A DNA stretch of 17,165 nt. It comes from Solimonas_A sp035476855 (lineage in GTDB: Bacteria > Pseudomonadota > Gammaproteobacteria > Nevskiales > Nevskiaceae). Below the pieces are notes generated by a model, which was not told the origin of the DNA, did not search any database, and saw nothing but the letters and a program-made list of their open reading frames with translations. The stretch is taken from NCBI GenBank assembly GCA_035476855.1, contig DATILC010000026.1, positions 1-17,165 on the forward strand. The letters run 5' to 3'. The translations under genes were made by a program, and so were the position numbers. Of the stretch, positions 1-7,818 are shown in pieces. Positions within the stretch are counted from its first letter, which is position 1; each line of letters starts with the position of its first letter.

Positions 1-1759
<1,759 letters not shown>

Positions 1760-1839
1760 GGGGGCGAATGGTAGCAACTGATGCGCGAGACAGCCGGAAT
1801 CATCGCTTAAACTGCCAGCCACCCAGACCGGAGAGCCCG

Positions 1840-2181
1840 ATGGCAAAAACCCTGTTCGAGAAAATCGGCGCGCGCGAACTGCCGGCGCAGATCGTGTACG
1901 AGGATGAGCATTGCTTTGCGATCAAGGACATCAACCCTGGCGCCCCGGTGCACCTGCTGCTGATCCCGCGCAAGCCGATCCCGCGGCTCTGCGACGCCAG
2001 CGCCGAGGACCAGGCCGTGCTCGGTCACCTGATGCTGACGGCGCCGAAGCTGGCGCAGGAACAGGGCTTCGGCGAAGCCTTCCGCCTGGTGGTCAACAAC
2101 GGCGCCGAAGCCGGCCAGTCGGTGTTCCACCTGCACCTGCACATCCTCGCCGGCCGCCCGCTGAAGTGGCCGCCTGGGTGA
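1840..2181 (+). CDS. hinT: HIT-family purine nucleoside phosphoramidase (HinT-like)
   Basis: Small cytoplasmic nucleotide hydrolase of the histidine-triad superfamily. Family members cleave AMP-N bonds (adenosine phosphoramidates, aminoacyl-AMPs) and work as homodimers. The protein is 113 residues, close to the roughly 115-120 usual for bacterial HinT. The signature His-x-His-x-His lies at H97, H99 and H101 (FHLHLHILAG), preceded by the usual VVNNGAEAGQSV segment, and the C-terminus ends in the typical GRPLKWPPG. The ATG at 1840 is preferred because GGAGAG lies at 1830-1835, four bases upstream; a further 24 in-frame codons upstream from 1768 look non-coding. It diverges from msbA. Its TGA stop lies inside the outer arm of the first nested palindrome downstream. 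Confidence 0.95.
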   Translation: MAKTLFEKIGARELPAQIVYEDEHCFAIKDINPGAPVHLLLIPRKPIPRLCDASAEDQAVLGHLMLTAPKLAQEQGFGEAFRLVVNNGAEAGQSVFHLHLHILAGRPLKWPPG

Positions 2182-2231
2182 ACGCGCCCAAGCTTGTGAG
2201 AGTCCAGTGGACTCTCACAGGGCGCGTTCAC
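2178..2231. repeat. Nested palindrome module 1
   Basis: Two inverted repeats sit one inside the other. The outer arms are GTGAACGCGCCC (2178-2189) and its exact reverse complement (2220-2231). The inner arms are GTGAGAGTCCA (2196-2206) and TGGACTCTCAC (2208-2218), separated by one base. The outer left arm contains the hinT TGA stop. Either strand could fold as an extended hairpin, so the element could serve as a terminator or 3'-end protector for hinT. There is no U-rich tail. Confidence 0.9.
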
Positions 2232-2247
2232 GGGCGGCCAAGGGTGA

Positions 2248-2293
2248 GACCGCCGGCGCTAGCGAAAGTCCAGTGGACTTTCGCTCGGCGGTC
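2248..2293. repeat. Nested palindrome module 2
   Basis: Same design as the preceding module. The outer arms are GACCGCCG (2248-2255) and CGGCGGTC (2286-2293). The inner arms are AGCGAAAGTCCA (2261-2272) and its exact complement (2274-2285), with a single central G. The inner core AGTCCAGTGGACT is identical to that of module 1, while the outer arms differ in sequence yet stay perfectly complementary. A GGCCAAGG spacer follows both modules (about 2236-2243 and 2302-2309). Confidence 0.9.
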
Positions 2294-2310
2294 GAACGCC
2301 CGGCCAAGGA

Positions 2311-2364
2311 GCGTTTGGCCCCACTGAGGAGCGACTCAATGTCGCTCCGAAGTAAGCCAAACGC
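2311..2364. repeat. Nested palindrome module 3
   Basis: The outer arms are GCGTTTGGC (2311-2319) and GCCAAACGC (2356-2364). The inner arms are GGAGCGAC (2328-2335) and GTCGCTCC (2341-2348) around a five-base TCAAT loop. The nested layout is shared with modules 1 and 2, but the inner core differs. After it, about 2365-2412, comes a GC-rich stretch with no recognised structure or gene. Confidence 0.85.
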
Positions 2365-2412
2365 GGGCCGGGGCTCATTCAGGAGATGCGGCCTCGCCAT
2401 GGACGGCGCCCC

Positions 2413-2429
2413 TGAGCGACTTACGCTCA
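2413..2429 (-). other. Short hairpin covering the flavoreductase stop codon
   Basis: TGAGCG (2413-2418) pairs with CGCTCA (2424-2429) around a five-base loop. The TGA stop of the minus-strand flavoreductase forms part of the stem. The stem shares GAGCGAC with the inner arm of module 3. With no T-run after it, intrinsic termination is uncertain; it may mark the end of the operon transcript. Confidence 0.5.
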
Positions 2430-3959
2430 ATACACATCCCTCCGATACCCCCCCTCCTCCAGCATCTGCTCCACCCGCTCGCTGCCCAGCACTTCCCGCA
2501 GCACCGCATCCACCGCTGGCGCCATGCCCTGCAGGCTGCCGCAGACGTAGACCGCCGCACCCTCCTCCACCCAGCGCCGCAGCTCGTCAGCCGCCGCCCG
2601 CAACCGCTCCTGCACGTAGACCCGCTGAGCCTGGTCGCGCGAGAACGCCAGATCGACCCGCTGCAGCCAGCCCTCGGCCTGCCAGGCCTCGATTTCCGCA
2701 CGGTGAAAGTAGTCGCAGGCCGCGCTGCGCTCGCCGAACAGCAGCCAGTTGCGCCGCCGCCCTGCCGCGATCCGCGCCTTGAGGTGCGCGCGCAGCCCGG
2801 CCAGGCCGGTGCCATTGCCAATCAGGATCAGCGGACGGTCCCCCGCCGGCGGCCGGAATCCGGGGTTCTCGCGGATGCGCAGGGCAATCTCGCCGCCCTC
2901 CGCTGCGATTTCGGTGAGCCAGCCGGAGCCCAGCCCGGGATGGCCATCCGGATGGCGCATCCGGCGCACCAGCAGTTCGACGCAACCCTCCGCCGGCAGC
3001 GAGGCGATGGAGTACTCACGGTGCGGCAGTGCTTGCAGCTGCTCCACCAGGGCCTGCGGCTGCAGTCCCTGCAGTGCTGCGCTGTCCTGCGGTAGGCGCA
3101 GGCCGGCCAGCGCCTCGGCCAGTGGCTGCTGTTGCCGTTCCAGTTCGACCAACGCCGCGCCATCCAGCTGCAGCTGCCGCAGCAGCTCCTGCACCGCGGC
3201 CATGCCATTGCGCGGGCCGATCTCGGCGATGTCGCCCGCCTCCCAGGCCGGCAAGCCGTCCAGCGGCTCCAGCCCCAGGTGGAAGGCTGCGCCGCCCGCG
3301 CTGCCCGGATTGAGCAGGCGCCGCTGCGCCAGGCGCCAGCGACCGTAGCTCGGCGCACTCCAGTCCGGCAGGTCGGTACTGCCGCTGAGCAGACCGAGAT
3401 GATGCTGCCAGTGGCGCAGTGCACCGCCGTCGGCATTGTCGACCTCGACCAGATCGAACAAGGGTCGCGCGCCCTGCTGGCGCAGCCAGCGATCCAGCGT
3501 GTGGCCGAAGCCGCAGAAATGCCGGTACTCACGATCGCCCAGCGCCAGCAGGCCGTAGCGCAGGCCCTGCAGGTCGGCATCGGGGCGCATGACCTTGCGC
3601 ACGAAAGGGATCGAGGTGTCCGGCGGATCGCCCTCGCCGGTCGTACTGGCCACGAACAGCACGCGGCTGGCGCCCTGCAGCGCGGCCACGCCCACCTCGC
3701 CCAGCGCCTGCAGCTGCACCGGCATGCCGGCGGTCTGCAGCGCCTGCGCGGTCTGCAGGGCCAGGCGCTGCGCATAGCCGGTCTGGCTCGCATGGCAGAC
3801 CAGGATCGCGCCGCTACCGGCAGGCTGCGGCAGCATCAGGCTGCGTCGCTGCTCCCGGCGTGACCAGGCGATGAAGACACAGAGCAGCAGCCAGGCACAC
3901 ACCACGGCCGCGGCGTACAGGACGCGCTGCCCCTCGGCGCTGGCAAGCCCCTCAGTCAC
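2427..3959 (-). CDS. Membrane-anchored flavodoxin/FNR-type NAD(P)H flavoreductase
   Basis: A 510-residue diflavin reductase of the sulfite reductase flavoprotein-alpha/cytochrome P450 reductase type. It has one N-terminal membrane helix (about 13-32) followed by the basic stretch RREQRR, which suggests the catalytic part is cytoplasmic. A flavodoxin-like FMN domain follows (about 51-190: SQTG 58-61, STTGEGDPPD 105-114, GLLALGDREY 136-145). The FAD domain has REYS at 314-317 and GLGSGWLT at 342-349. The NADPH-binding part shows GNGTG (381-385), GERSAACDYFHRAE (409-422), FSRD and VYVCGS, and the protein ends in an aromatic residue (Y510). The start is GTG at 3959-3957, overlapping the apbE stop by 8 bases, so translation is probably coupled. 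As the last gene of the Fur-controlled operon, its likely job is feeding electrons to the PepSY/DUF2271 proteins for ferric-siderophore reduction; that role is inferred. Confidence 0.9.
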   Translation of the reverse strand: MTEGLASAEGQRVLYAAAVVCAWLLLCVFIAWSRREQRRSLMLPQPAGSGAILVCHASQTGYAQRLALQTAQALQTAGMPVQLQALGEVGVAALQGASRVLFVASTTGEGDPPDTSIPFVRKVMRPDADLQGLRYGLLALGDREYRHFCGFGHTLDRWLRQQGARPLFDLVEVDNADGGALRHWQHHLGLLSGSTDLPDWSAPSYGRWRLAQRRLLNPGSAGGAAFHLGLEPLDGLPAWEAGDIAEIGPRNGMAAVQELLRQLQLDGAALVELERQQQPLAEALAGLRLPQDSAALQGLQPQALVEQLQALPHREYSIASLPAEGCVELLVRRMRHPDGHPGLGSGWLTEIAAEGGEIALRIRENPGFRPPAGDRPLILIGNGTGLAGLRAHLKARIAAGRRRNWLLFGERSAACDYFHRAEIEAWQAEGWLQRVDLAFSRDQAQRVYVQERLRAAADELRRWVEEGAAVYVCGSLQGMAPAVDAVLREVLGSERVEQMLEEGGYRRDVY

Positions 3960-4950
3960 TGGCCAGGGCCTCGAAGGCCGGCGTCAGGCGCTCTTCAAGA
4001 CCCTCTGCCGTCCGCAACACGAACTGCGCGGCGAAATTGCGCTGCGTGGCGAAGTCGAAGGCTTCGTCGGGCGCCAGCACGCCCAGCACCGTGGCCAGCG
4101 CATCGGCCTGCATGCATTCCGGATGCAGCACGGTGACCGAGGCCAGGGCGTGCGTCACCGGCCAGCCGCTGCGCGGATCCAGCGTGTGTGCGTAGCGCCG
4201 GCCGTTCCATTCGAAATGGCGGCGATAGTCGCCGGAGGTGGCCACTGAAAGGCCGTGCAGCGCGACAACCGTGCGTGGCAGCTGCGGGCCGACGCGCTCC
4301 AGCTCGACCCACCAGGGCTGGCCATCAGCCTTGCAACCCTGGCCGCGCAGTTCGCCGCCGACCTCGACCAGCCAGTGATCGATACCGGCGCGGCCGAGGT
4401 AGCGAGCCACCTGGTCGACGGCATGGCCCTTGGCAATGGAGGAGAAATCCAGCTGCAGGCCACCCGGCTGCAACAGCCGCGTGCCGGCTTCATCCAGCTG
4501 CAGGCGCCGCCAGTCGACCCGACCACGCGCTGCCTCGATCTCCTGCGCCGAGGGTGGCATCTCGCGCCGCTCTGCGGGCCCGAAGCCCCAGGCATCGACC
4601 AGCGGGCCGATGCTGGGATCGAAAGCACCGTCGCTGGCCTGCGCATGCTCCAGCGCCGCCTCCAGCACTTCCAGGAATCCTGCCGGCAGCCGGTGCCAGG
4701 TCCCGGTCGACGCAGCGTTGTAGCGGCCCAGGTCGGAGTCCGGTTCCCAGTGGCTCATCTGCGCCACCACCCGGTCCAGCTCCTGCTGCACGCCGCTCCC
4801 CAGCCAGGACAGGTCTTCTTCCCGCGCCATCACGCAGACCGACCAGGTCGTGCCCATGGTCCGGCCCTTCATCCCGTGCAGGTCGGCGCCGTCCGGATGC
4901 ACCGGCAGCGACGAGGGGTTGAGGCTGTGGGGAACGAGGACGCGGTTCAT
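3952..4950 (-). CDS. apbE: FAD:protein FMN transferase (ApbE family)
   Basis: Mg-dependent enzyme that transfers FMN from FAD to a threonine in Dxx(S/T)GAT-type motifs of target flavoproteins. It is 332 residues, with family landmarks GRTMGTTWSV (29-38), DSDLGRYN (71-78), GAFDPSIGPLVDAWGFG (108-124), LDFSSIAKGHAVDQ (167-180), EVGGELRGQG (196-205), HTLDPRSGWP (255-264) and MQADALAT (280-287). Unlike most ApbE proteins, no signal peptide or lipobox is visible. The frame upstream of the ATG meets a TGA eleven codons back, so no longer exported form is possible; Met27 is an alternative start. It sits 62 bases after the DUF4198 gene, across a hairpin, and overlaps the flavoreductase by 8 bases. 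The probable client is the DUF2271 product encoded upstream in the same operon. Confidence 0.93.
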   Translation of the reverse strand: MNRVLVPHSLNPSSLPVHPDGADLHGMKGRTMGTTWSVCVMAREEDLSWLGSGVQQELDRVVAQMSHWEPDSDLGRYNAASTGTWHRLPAGFLEVLEAALEHAQASDGAFDPSIGPLVDAWGFGPAERREMPPSAQEIEAARGRVDWRRLQLDEAGTRLLQPGGLQLDFSSIAKGHAVDQVARYLGRAGIDHWLVEVGGELRGQGCKADGQPWWVELERVGPQLPRTVVALHGLSVATSGDYRRHFEWNGRRYAHTLDPRSGWPVTHALASVTVLHPECMQADALATVLGVLAPDEAFDFATQRNFAAQFVLRTAEGLEERLTPAFEALASD

Positions 4951-4971
4951 TTCAGGATGTCGGAAAGCAGA

Positions 4972-5003
4972 CGACGCCCGTCACCTTGCGGCAACGGGCG
5001 TCG
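4972..5003. other. Intercistronic hairpin between DUF4198 and apbE genes
   Basis: CGACGCCCGT (4972-4981) and ACGGGCGTCG (4994-5003) form a perfect 10-bp stem with a 12-base loop in the only sizeable gap (62 bases) of the distal operon. No T-run follows on the minus strand. A role in partial attenuation or mRNA stabilisation is inferred. Confidence 0.6.
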
Positions 5004-5012
5004 CACACGCAC

Positions 5013-5828
5013 TCAGGGAGACAGCACCTCGAAGGTCGCCGCGTAACTGCTGCGACGCTCGGTTGCCGGCTTCTCCGCCTTCTTGTCACTGACCGAGGCC
5101 GACAGGTAGTACAGGCCCGGCTGCGGCCAGTTCACGGTGAACTTGCCGTCCTTGCCGGTCTTGAGCTCGATCTCGTCGACGCTGCTGCGATAGCGCGTGC
5201 CGTCGGCGATCACCTCGACCTCGAGCTCGGCGACAGGCTTGCCGTCGAGCAGGAACTGGAAGGTGGCGGACTCGCCGGTGTAGAGATCGTTGAAGCCGCT
5301 GACCTGCACCAGCTCCAGGCCCTTGCCGGTCGGCTTCAGCGCGATGTCGTTCGGCTTGCCGGCGGTGACGAAGGTCTCGATGCGGCCCAGCGACTGCGTG
5401 ACCTTGAGATCCCTGGCCTTCTTCGGCGCCTCGGCGGCCAGGCCTTCCGGCGTGAACGGCGTACCGCGCGGCGGCCAGCGTTTGGTCTGGCCGTTGTCGT
5501 CCCAGCTGGCGACGATGCCGCTGTTGACCACGGCGATCTTGTAGGTGCCCGGCTGCTTGAGCTGCAGGTCGAACACCGCGCGCAGCTTGCCAGCGGCCTG
5601 GTTCTCCGGCGCCACGGTCGTGCCGTCCGGCGCCGTGATCGCCAGGTTGTCCAGGCGCGCGGCGTTGTGGTCGCGCATGAAGGGATCGGTGGAAGTACCG
5701 GCGTCGAAGGTCACCCAGCCGTCGACGTTGAGCACGGTCTTGGACGGCGCCAGCCACTGCTTGTGCGCCATCGCCGACAACGGCAGGCAGACAGCGGCGA
5801 GGACCAGCGGCTTGATCAGGAATTTCAT
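5013..5828 (-). CDS. Exported DUF4198 protein (predicted periplasmic, metal-related)
   Basis: A 271-residue secreted protein resembling DUF4198, a family often found beside TonB receptors and iron or metal uptake genes. A Sec signal peptide covers residues 1-21 (hydrophobic core LVLAAVCLPLSA, cleavage after AMA), so the mature protein should begin HKQWLAP. This is the family's usual N-terminal H..W..P pattern. H54 (DPFMRDHNAARLDN) is the only other histidine in the mature chain. The rest looks like beta-rich Ig-like modules: ITAPDGTTV, QPGTYKIAVVNSG, and a C-terminal TGKDGKFTVNWPQPGLYYLSA segment typical of carboxypeptidase-regulatory-like folds. GGAG lies eight bases before the ATG. The gene starts 17 bases after the DUF2271 gene. 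Its exact role is unknown; periplasmic ligand or metal handling is inferred. Confidence 0.85.
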   Translation of the reverse strand: MKFLIKPLVLAAVCLPLSAMAHKQWLAPSKTVLNVDGWVTFDAGTSTDPFMRDHNAARLDNLAITAPDGTTVAPENQAAGKLRAVFDLQLKQPGTYKIAVVNSGIVASWDDNGQTKRWPPRGTPFTPEGLAAEAPKKARDLKVTQSLGRIETFVTAGKPNDIALKPTGKGLELVQVSGFNDLYTGESATFQFLLDGKPVAELEVEVIADGTRYRSSVDEIELKTGKDGKFTVNWPQPGLYYLSASVSDKKAEKPATERRSSYAATFEVLSP

Positions 5829-5845
5829 GTCTGGACTCCGTCTTC

Positions 5846-6394
5846 TCAGGGCTTCAGGTCGAGGACGATGGCACCCAGTTCACGCGTGCCCTTGGCCTTG
5901 AGCTGCTGCGCTTCCTTCGCCGGCCACTGGAACGGGATGTCGATCAGTTCGCGGCCGCCTTCCTCGCGTGCCGCCTCCACCACCAGCTTGTACTGGCCGG
6001 CCGGCAGATTGGGGCTGAAGCTCAGCGCATGTTCACCCGGCGCGCGCGTCGCACCGGTCATGCCGTCGACCGGCAGCGACAGCTCGCGACCACTGCGGCG
6101 CCACCACTGGCGCAGGTCCGGCAGCCACTTGGCACCGCCGGCGGGGTTGTTGCCGGCCTGCATGCCGCCTGCGGGAGCACCGGCGGCCGGAGCAGCCGGC
6201 GCCTTCTTCTGCTGGTACCAGACGCTCAGGTTGGCGGCGACGCTCTTGTCCTCGCGCTCCAGCCAGACCGCGACGTAGGGGCGGTGATATTCGGCCACAT
6301 CCAGGCGCGGCAGCTCGATCGACAGGTCCAGGTTTGCGGCCAGCGCGGTGCCCGGCAGCAGGCTGAACAGCGCGAGGGGGATGCGATGACGCAT
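5846..6394 (-). CDS. Exported DUF2271 protein with candidate FMN-attachment motif
   Basis: A 182-residue periplasmic protein resembling DUF2271. The signal peptide is residues 1-19 (cleavage after ALA). The mature domain opens with a beta-rich LDLSIELPRLDVAEYHRPYVAVWLE-type region (22-46), followed by a low-complexity Ala/Pro/Gly insert (65-88) and a WLPDLRQWW segment (90-98). Residues 110-116 read DGMTGAT, matching the ApbE flavinylation consensus Dxx(S/T)GAT, with T116 as the presumed FMN acceptor; these codons lie at 6067-6047. The tail has a PAGQYKLVVEAAREEGGRELIDIPF segment. GAGGA lies shortly before the ATG. It is encoded between the PepSY and DUF4198 genes and upstream of apbE, so a periplasmic FMN-carrying electron carrier is the favoured reading. 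Flavinylation itself is inferred from the motif and neighbours. Confidence 0.87.
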   Translation of the reverse strand: MRHRIPLALFSLLPGTALAANLDLSIELPRLDVAEYHRPYVAVWLEREDKSVAANLSVWYQQKKAPAAPAAGAPAGGMQAGNNPAGGAKWLPDLRQWWRRSGRELSLPVDGMTGATRAPGEHALSFSPNLPAGQYKLVVEAAREEGGRELIDIPFQWPAKEAQQLKAKGTRELGAIVLDLKP

Positions 6395-6410
6395 GGGAAT
6401 CCTCAGGAAT

Positions 6411-7037
6411 CTAGTGGATGAACAGAATCGCCAGTACCAGCGGGATCACCAGCCCCAGCCCGACCACTGGCCAGGTCGTGGGCCGGTTGGCCGCATGGAT
6501 CTGCAGAAGGCACAGGCCGGTGATGCAGAACACCAGGCTGGCCACCGCGAACACATCGATGAACCAGCTCCAGGCCGCACCCGCATTGCGGCCCTTGTGC
6601 AAATCATTGAAGTAGGAAATCCAGCCGCGGTCAGTCTGCTCGTATTCGACCGCACCGTCCTCCAGCTCGATGCTGACCCAGGCGTCGCCGCCCGGTCGCG
6701 GCAGTGACAGGTAGATCTCACCGTCGGACCACTCGGCCTCGACCTGCTCCGCCTCCAGCGACCATTGCTGCTGCAGCCAGTGCACCAACTCCGCCGGCAG
6801 CGGCGCCTTGCCTTCCGTCTGCGCGCCTTCCAGCGTGGCACGCAGCGGCTCCGGCAGCTGCGCCTTCTGCGACAGCACCGCGGCCTTCGCCTCGATCTGC
6901 GAGGCGTGGTTGAGGGTGATGCCGGTGGCGGCGAACAGGATCATGCCGATCAGGCACAGCGCCGAACTGATCCAGTGCCACTGGTGCAGATGCTTGAGCC
7001 AGAAGGCCCGGCGCTGCTGGCCTTGCTTCGCTTCCAT
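6411..7037 (-). CDS. PepSY-associated transmembrane protein (PiuB-like)
   Basis: A 208-residue inner-membrane protein of the PepSY-TM type. One helix lies at about 23-43, a periplasmic PepSY-like domain at about 50-150 (DGEIYLSLPRPGGDAWVSIELEDGAVEYEQTDRGW), then two more helices at about 157-180 and 189-207. Histidines near the membrane faces (LHQWHW 17-22, H44, LHKGR 146-150, H181) could ligate heme, as proposed for related ferric reductases. GAGGAA lies four bases upstream of the ATG, and the gene begins 8 bases after piuC. In pseudomonads a PepSY-type protein (PiuB) is associated with the PiuA/PiuC system. The likely job is transmembrane electron transfer from the cytoplasmic flavoreductase to the periplasm; heme content is not proven by the sequence. 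Confidence 0.87.
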   Translation of the reverse strand: MEAKQGQQRRAFWLKHLHQWHWISSALCLIGMILFAATGITLNHASQIEAKAAVLSQKAQLPEPLRATLEGAQTEGKAPLPAELVHWLQQQWSLEAEQVEAEWSDGEIYLSLPRPGGDAWVSIELEDGAVEYEQTDRGWISYFNDLHKGRNAGAAWSWFIDVFAVASLVFCITGLCLLQIHAANRPTTWPVVGLGLVIPLVLAILFIH

Positions 7038-7045
7038 ACTTTTCC

Positions 7046-7726
7046 TCAGACGTCCGCCCAGCGCCGCAGCAGGTTGTGGTACACCCCGGTCAGCTGAGTA
7101 ACGGACGGATGGTCCGGAACGTTGACAGTGAGTTTCTGGATTGCGGTATCCATTTCGTAGAGCAGCGTGCGCTGTGCGTCCTCGCGCACCAGGCTCTGCA
7201 CCCAGAAGAACGAGGCGATGCGCGCACCGCGCGTCACCGGGTTGACCCGGTGCAGGCTGGTCGACGGGTACAGCAACAGGTGTCCCGCGGGCAGCTTTGC
7301 TGCATGGGTGCCGAAGGTATCCTCGACCACCAGTTCGCCGCCGTCGTACTCCTCCGGCGCTGCCAGGAACAGCGTCGCCGAGATGTCGGTACGCACGCGA
7401 TGCGGCGGCTGGCTGGTGTAGCGCAGCGCGGTATCGACATGCATGCCGAACTGGCCGCCATCGCGGTAGCAGTTGAACAGCGGCGGAAACACCTTCAGCG
7501 GCAACGCGGCAGAGCGGAACATGTTGTTCGCCGCCAGCGCATTGAGCACCACCGCGCCCAGCTGCTTCGCCACCGGATGATCCTCGGTCAGCTGCAGGTT
7601 GCTCTTGACCTTCGACGCCTGGTGGCCGGCCGTCTTGCGGCCATCCTCCCAGTCAGCCTGGTCCAGCGCGGCGCGAAACTGCGCCACCTGTTCTGCAGTG
7701 AGGACATCGGGGATATGCAGCAACAT
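7046..7726 (-). CDS. piuC: PKHD-type Fe(II)/2-oxoglutarate hydroxylase (PiuC/YbiX family)
   Basis: Cytoplasmic 2-oxoglutarate-dependent dioxygenase of 226 residues, the usual family length. The iron ligands are visible as H96-x-D98 (GMHVDTA) and H159 (SLHRVNP), with R169 in the expected place for binding 2-oxoglutarate. The N-terminal stretch (MLLHIPDVLTAEQVAQFR, DWEDGRKTAG) and the segment RTDISATLFLAAPEEYDGGEL are typical of the family. In E. coli (fiu-ybiX) and Pseudomonas (piuA-piuC) the homologue sits beside the catecholate receptor, as here; its physiological substrate is not established. It follows the receptor after 92 bases that include a GC-rich hairpin. Its own ribosome-binding site is weak. 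Expression is probably from the Fur-regulated promoter upstream of the receptor. Confidence 0.95.
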   Translation of the reverse strand: MLLHIPDVLTAEQVAQFRAALDQADWEDGRKTAGHQASKVKSNLQLTEDHPVAKQLGAVVLNALAANNMFRSAALPLKVFPPLFNCYRDGGQFGMHVDTALRYTSQPPHRVRTDISATLFLAAPEEYDGGELVVEDTFGTHAAKLPAGHLLLYPSTSLHRVNPVTRGARIASFFWVQSLVREDAQRTLLYEMDTAIQKLTVNVPDHPSVTQLTGVYHNLLRRWADV

Positions 7727-7771
7727 CGCAGGGCTCGCGTTTCGGTGACTGCAAACACTACCAGAACGGCA

Positions 7772-7797
7772 AGGCCCCTCACGGTCGGGAGGGGCCT
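7772..7797. terminator. GC-rich hairpin after the receptor gene (attenuator-like)
   Basis: AGGCCCCTC (7772-7780) and GAGGGGCCT (7789-7797) form a perfect 9-bp stem with an eight-base loop; with a bulge the stem extends by about three more pairs. It lies 22 bases beyond the receptor stop on the transcript and before piuC. Only scattered T residues follow, so partial termination or RNA protection of the receptor message is more likely than full termination. Confidence 0.55.
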
Positions 7798-7818
7798 GCC
7801 ACCTTCATCGACAATCCA

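Noticed and set aside
1768..1839. Upstream in-frame start for hinT
   Set aside because: The extension has no family similarity, and the ATG at 1840 has a good ribosome-binding site and gives the normal HinT length.
1760..1839. Promoters for msbA and hinT in the divergent gap
   Set aside because: An extended -10-like TGCTACCAT lies on the msbA strand, but it has no credible -35 and is very close to the start codon. Nothing convincing was found for hinT.
2178..2364. CRISPR array
   Set aside because: There are no regular identical repeats with unique spacers; the units are nested palindromes with divergent arms, and no cas gene is present.
2207..2782. Open frame running through the palindrome array into the flavoreductase gene
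   Set aside because: Its first part is the translated repeat and the rest is a proline/arginine-rich shadow of the flavoreductase. Such repeats are easily mis-annotated as small proteins.
4986..6278. A 430-codon plus-strand frame opposite the DUF4198 and DUF2271 genes
   Set aside because: The minus-strand products have proper signal peptides, ribosome sites and family motifs; the plus-strand frame has none of these.
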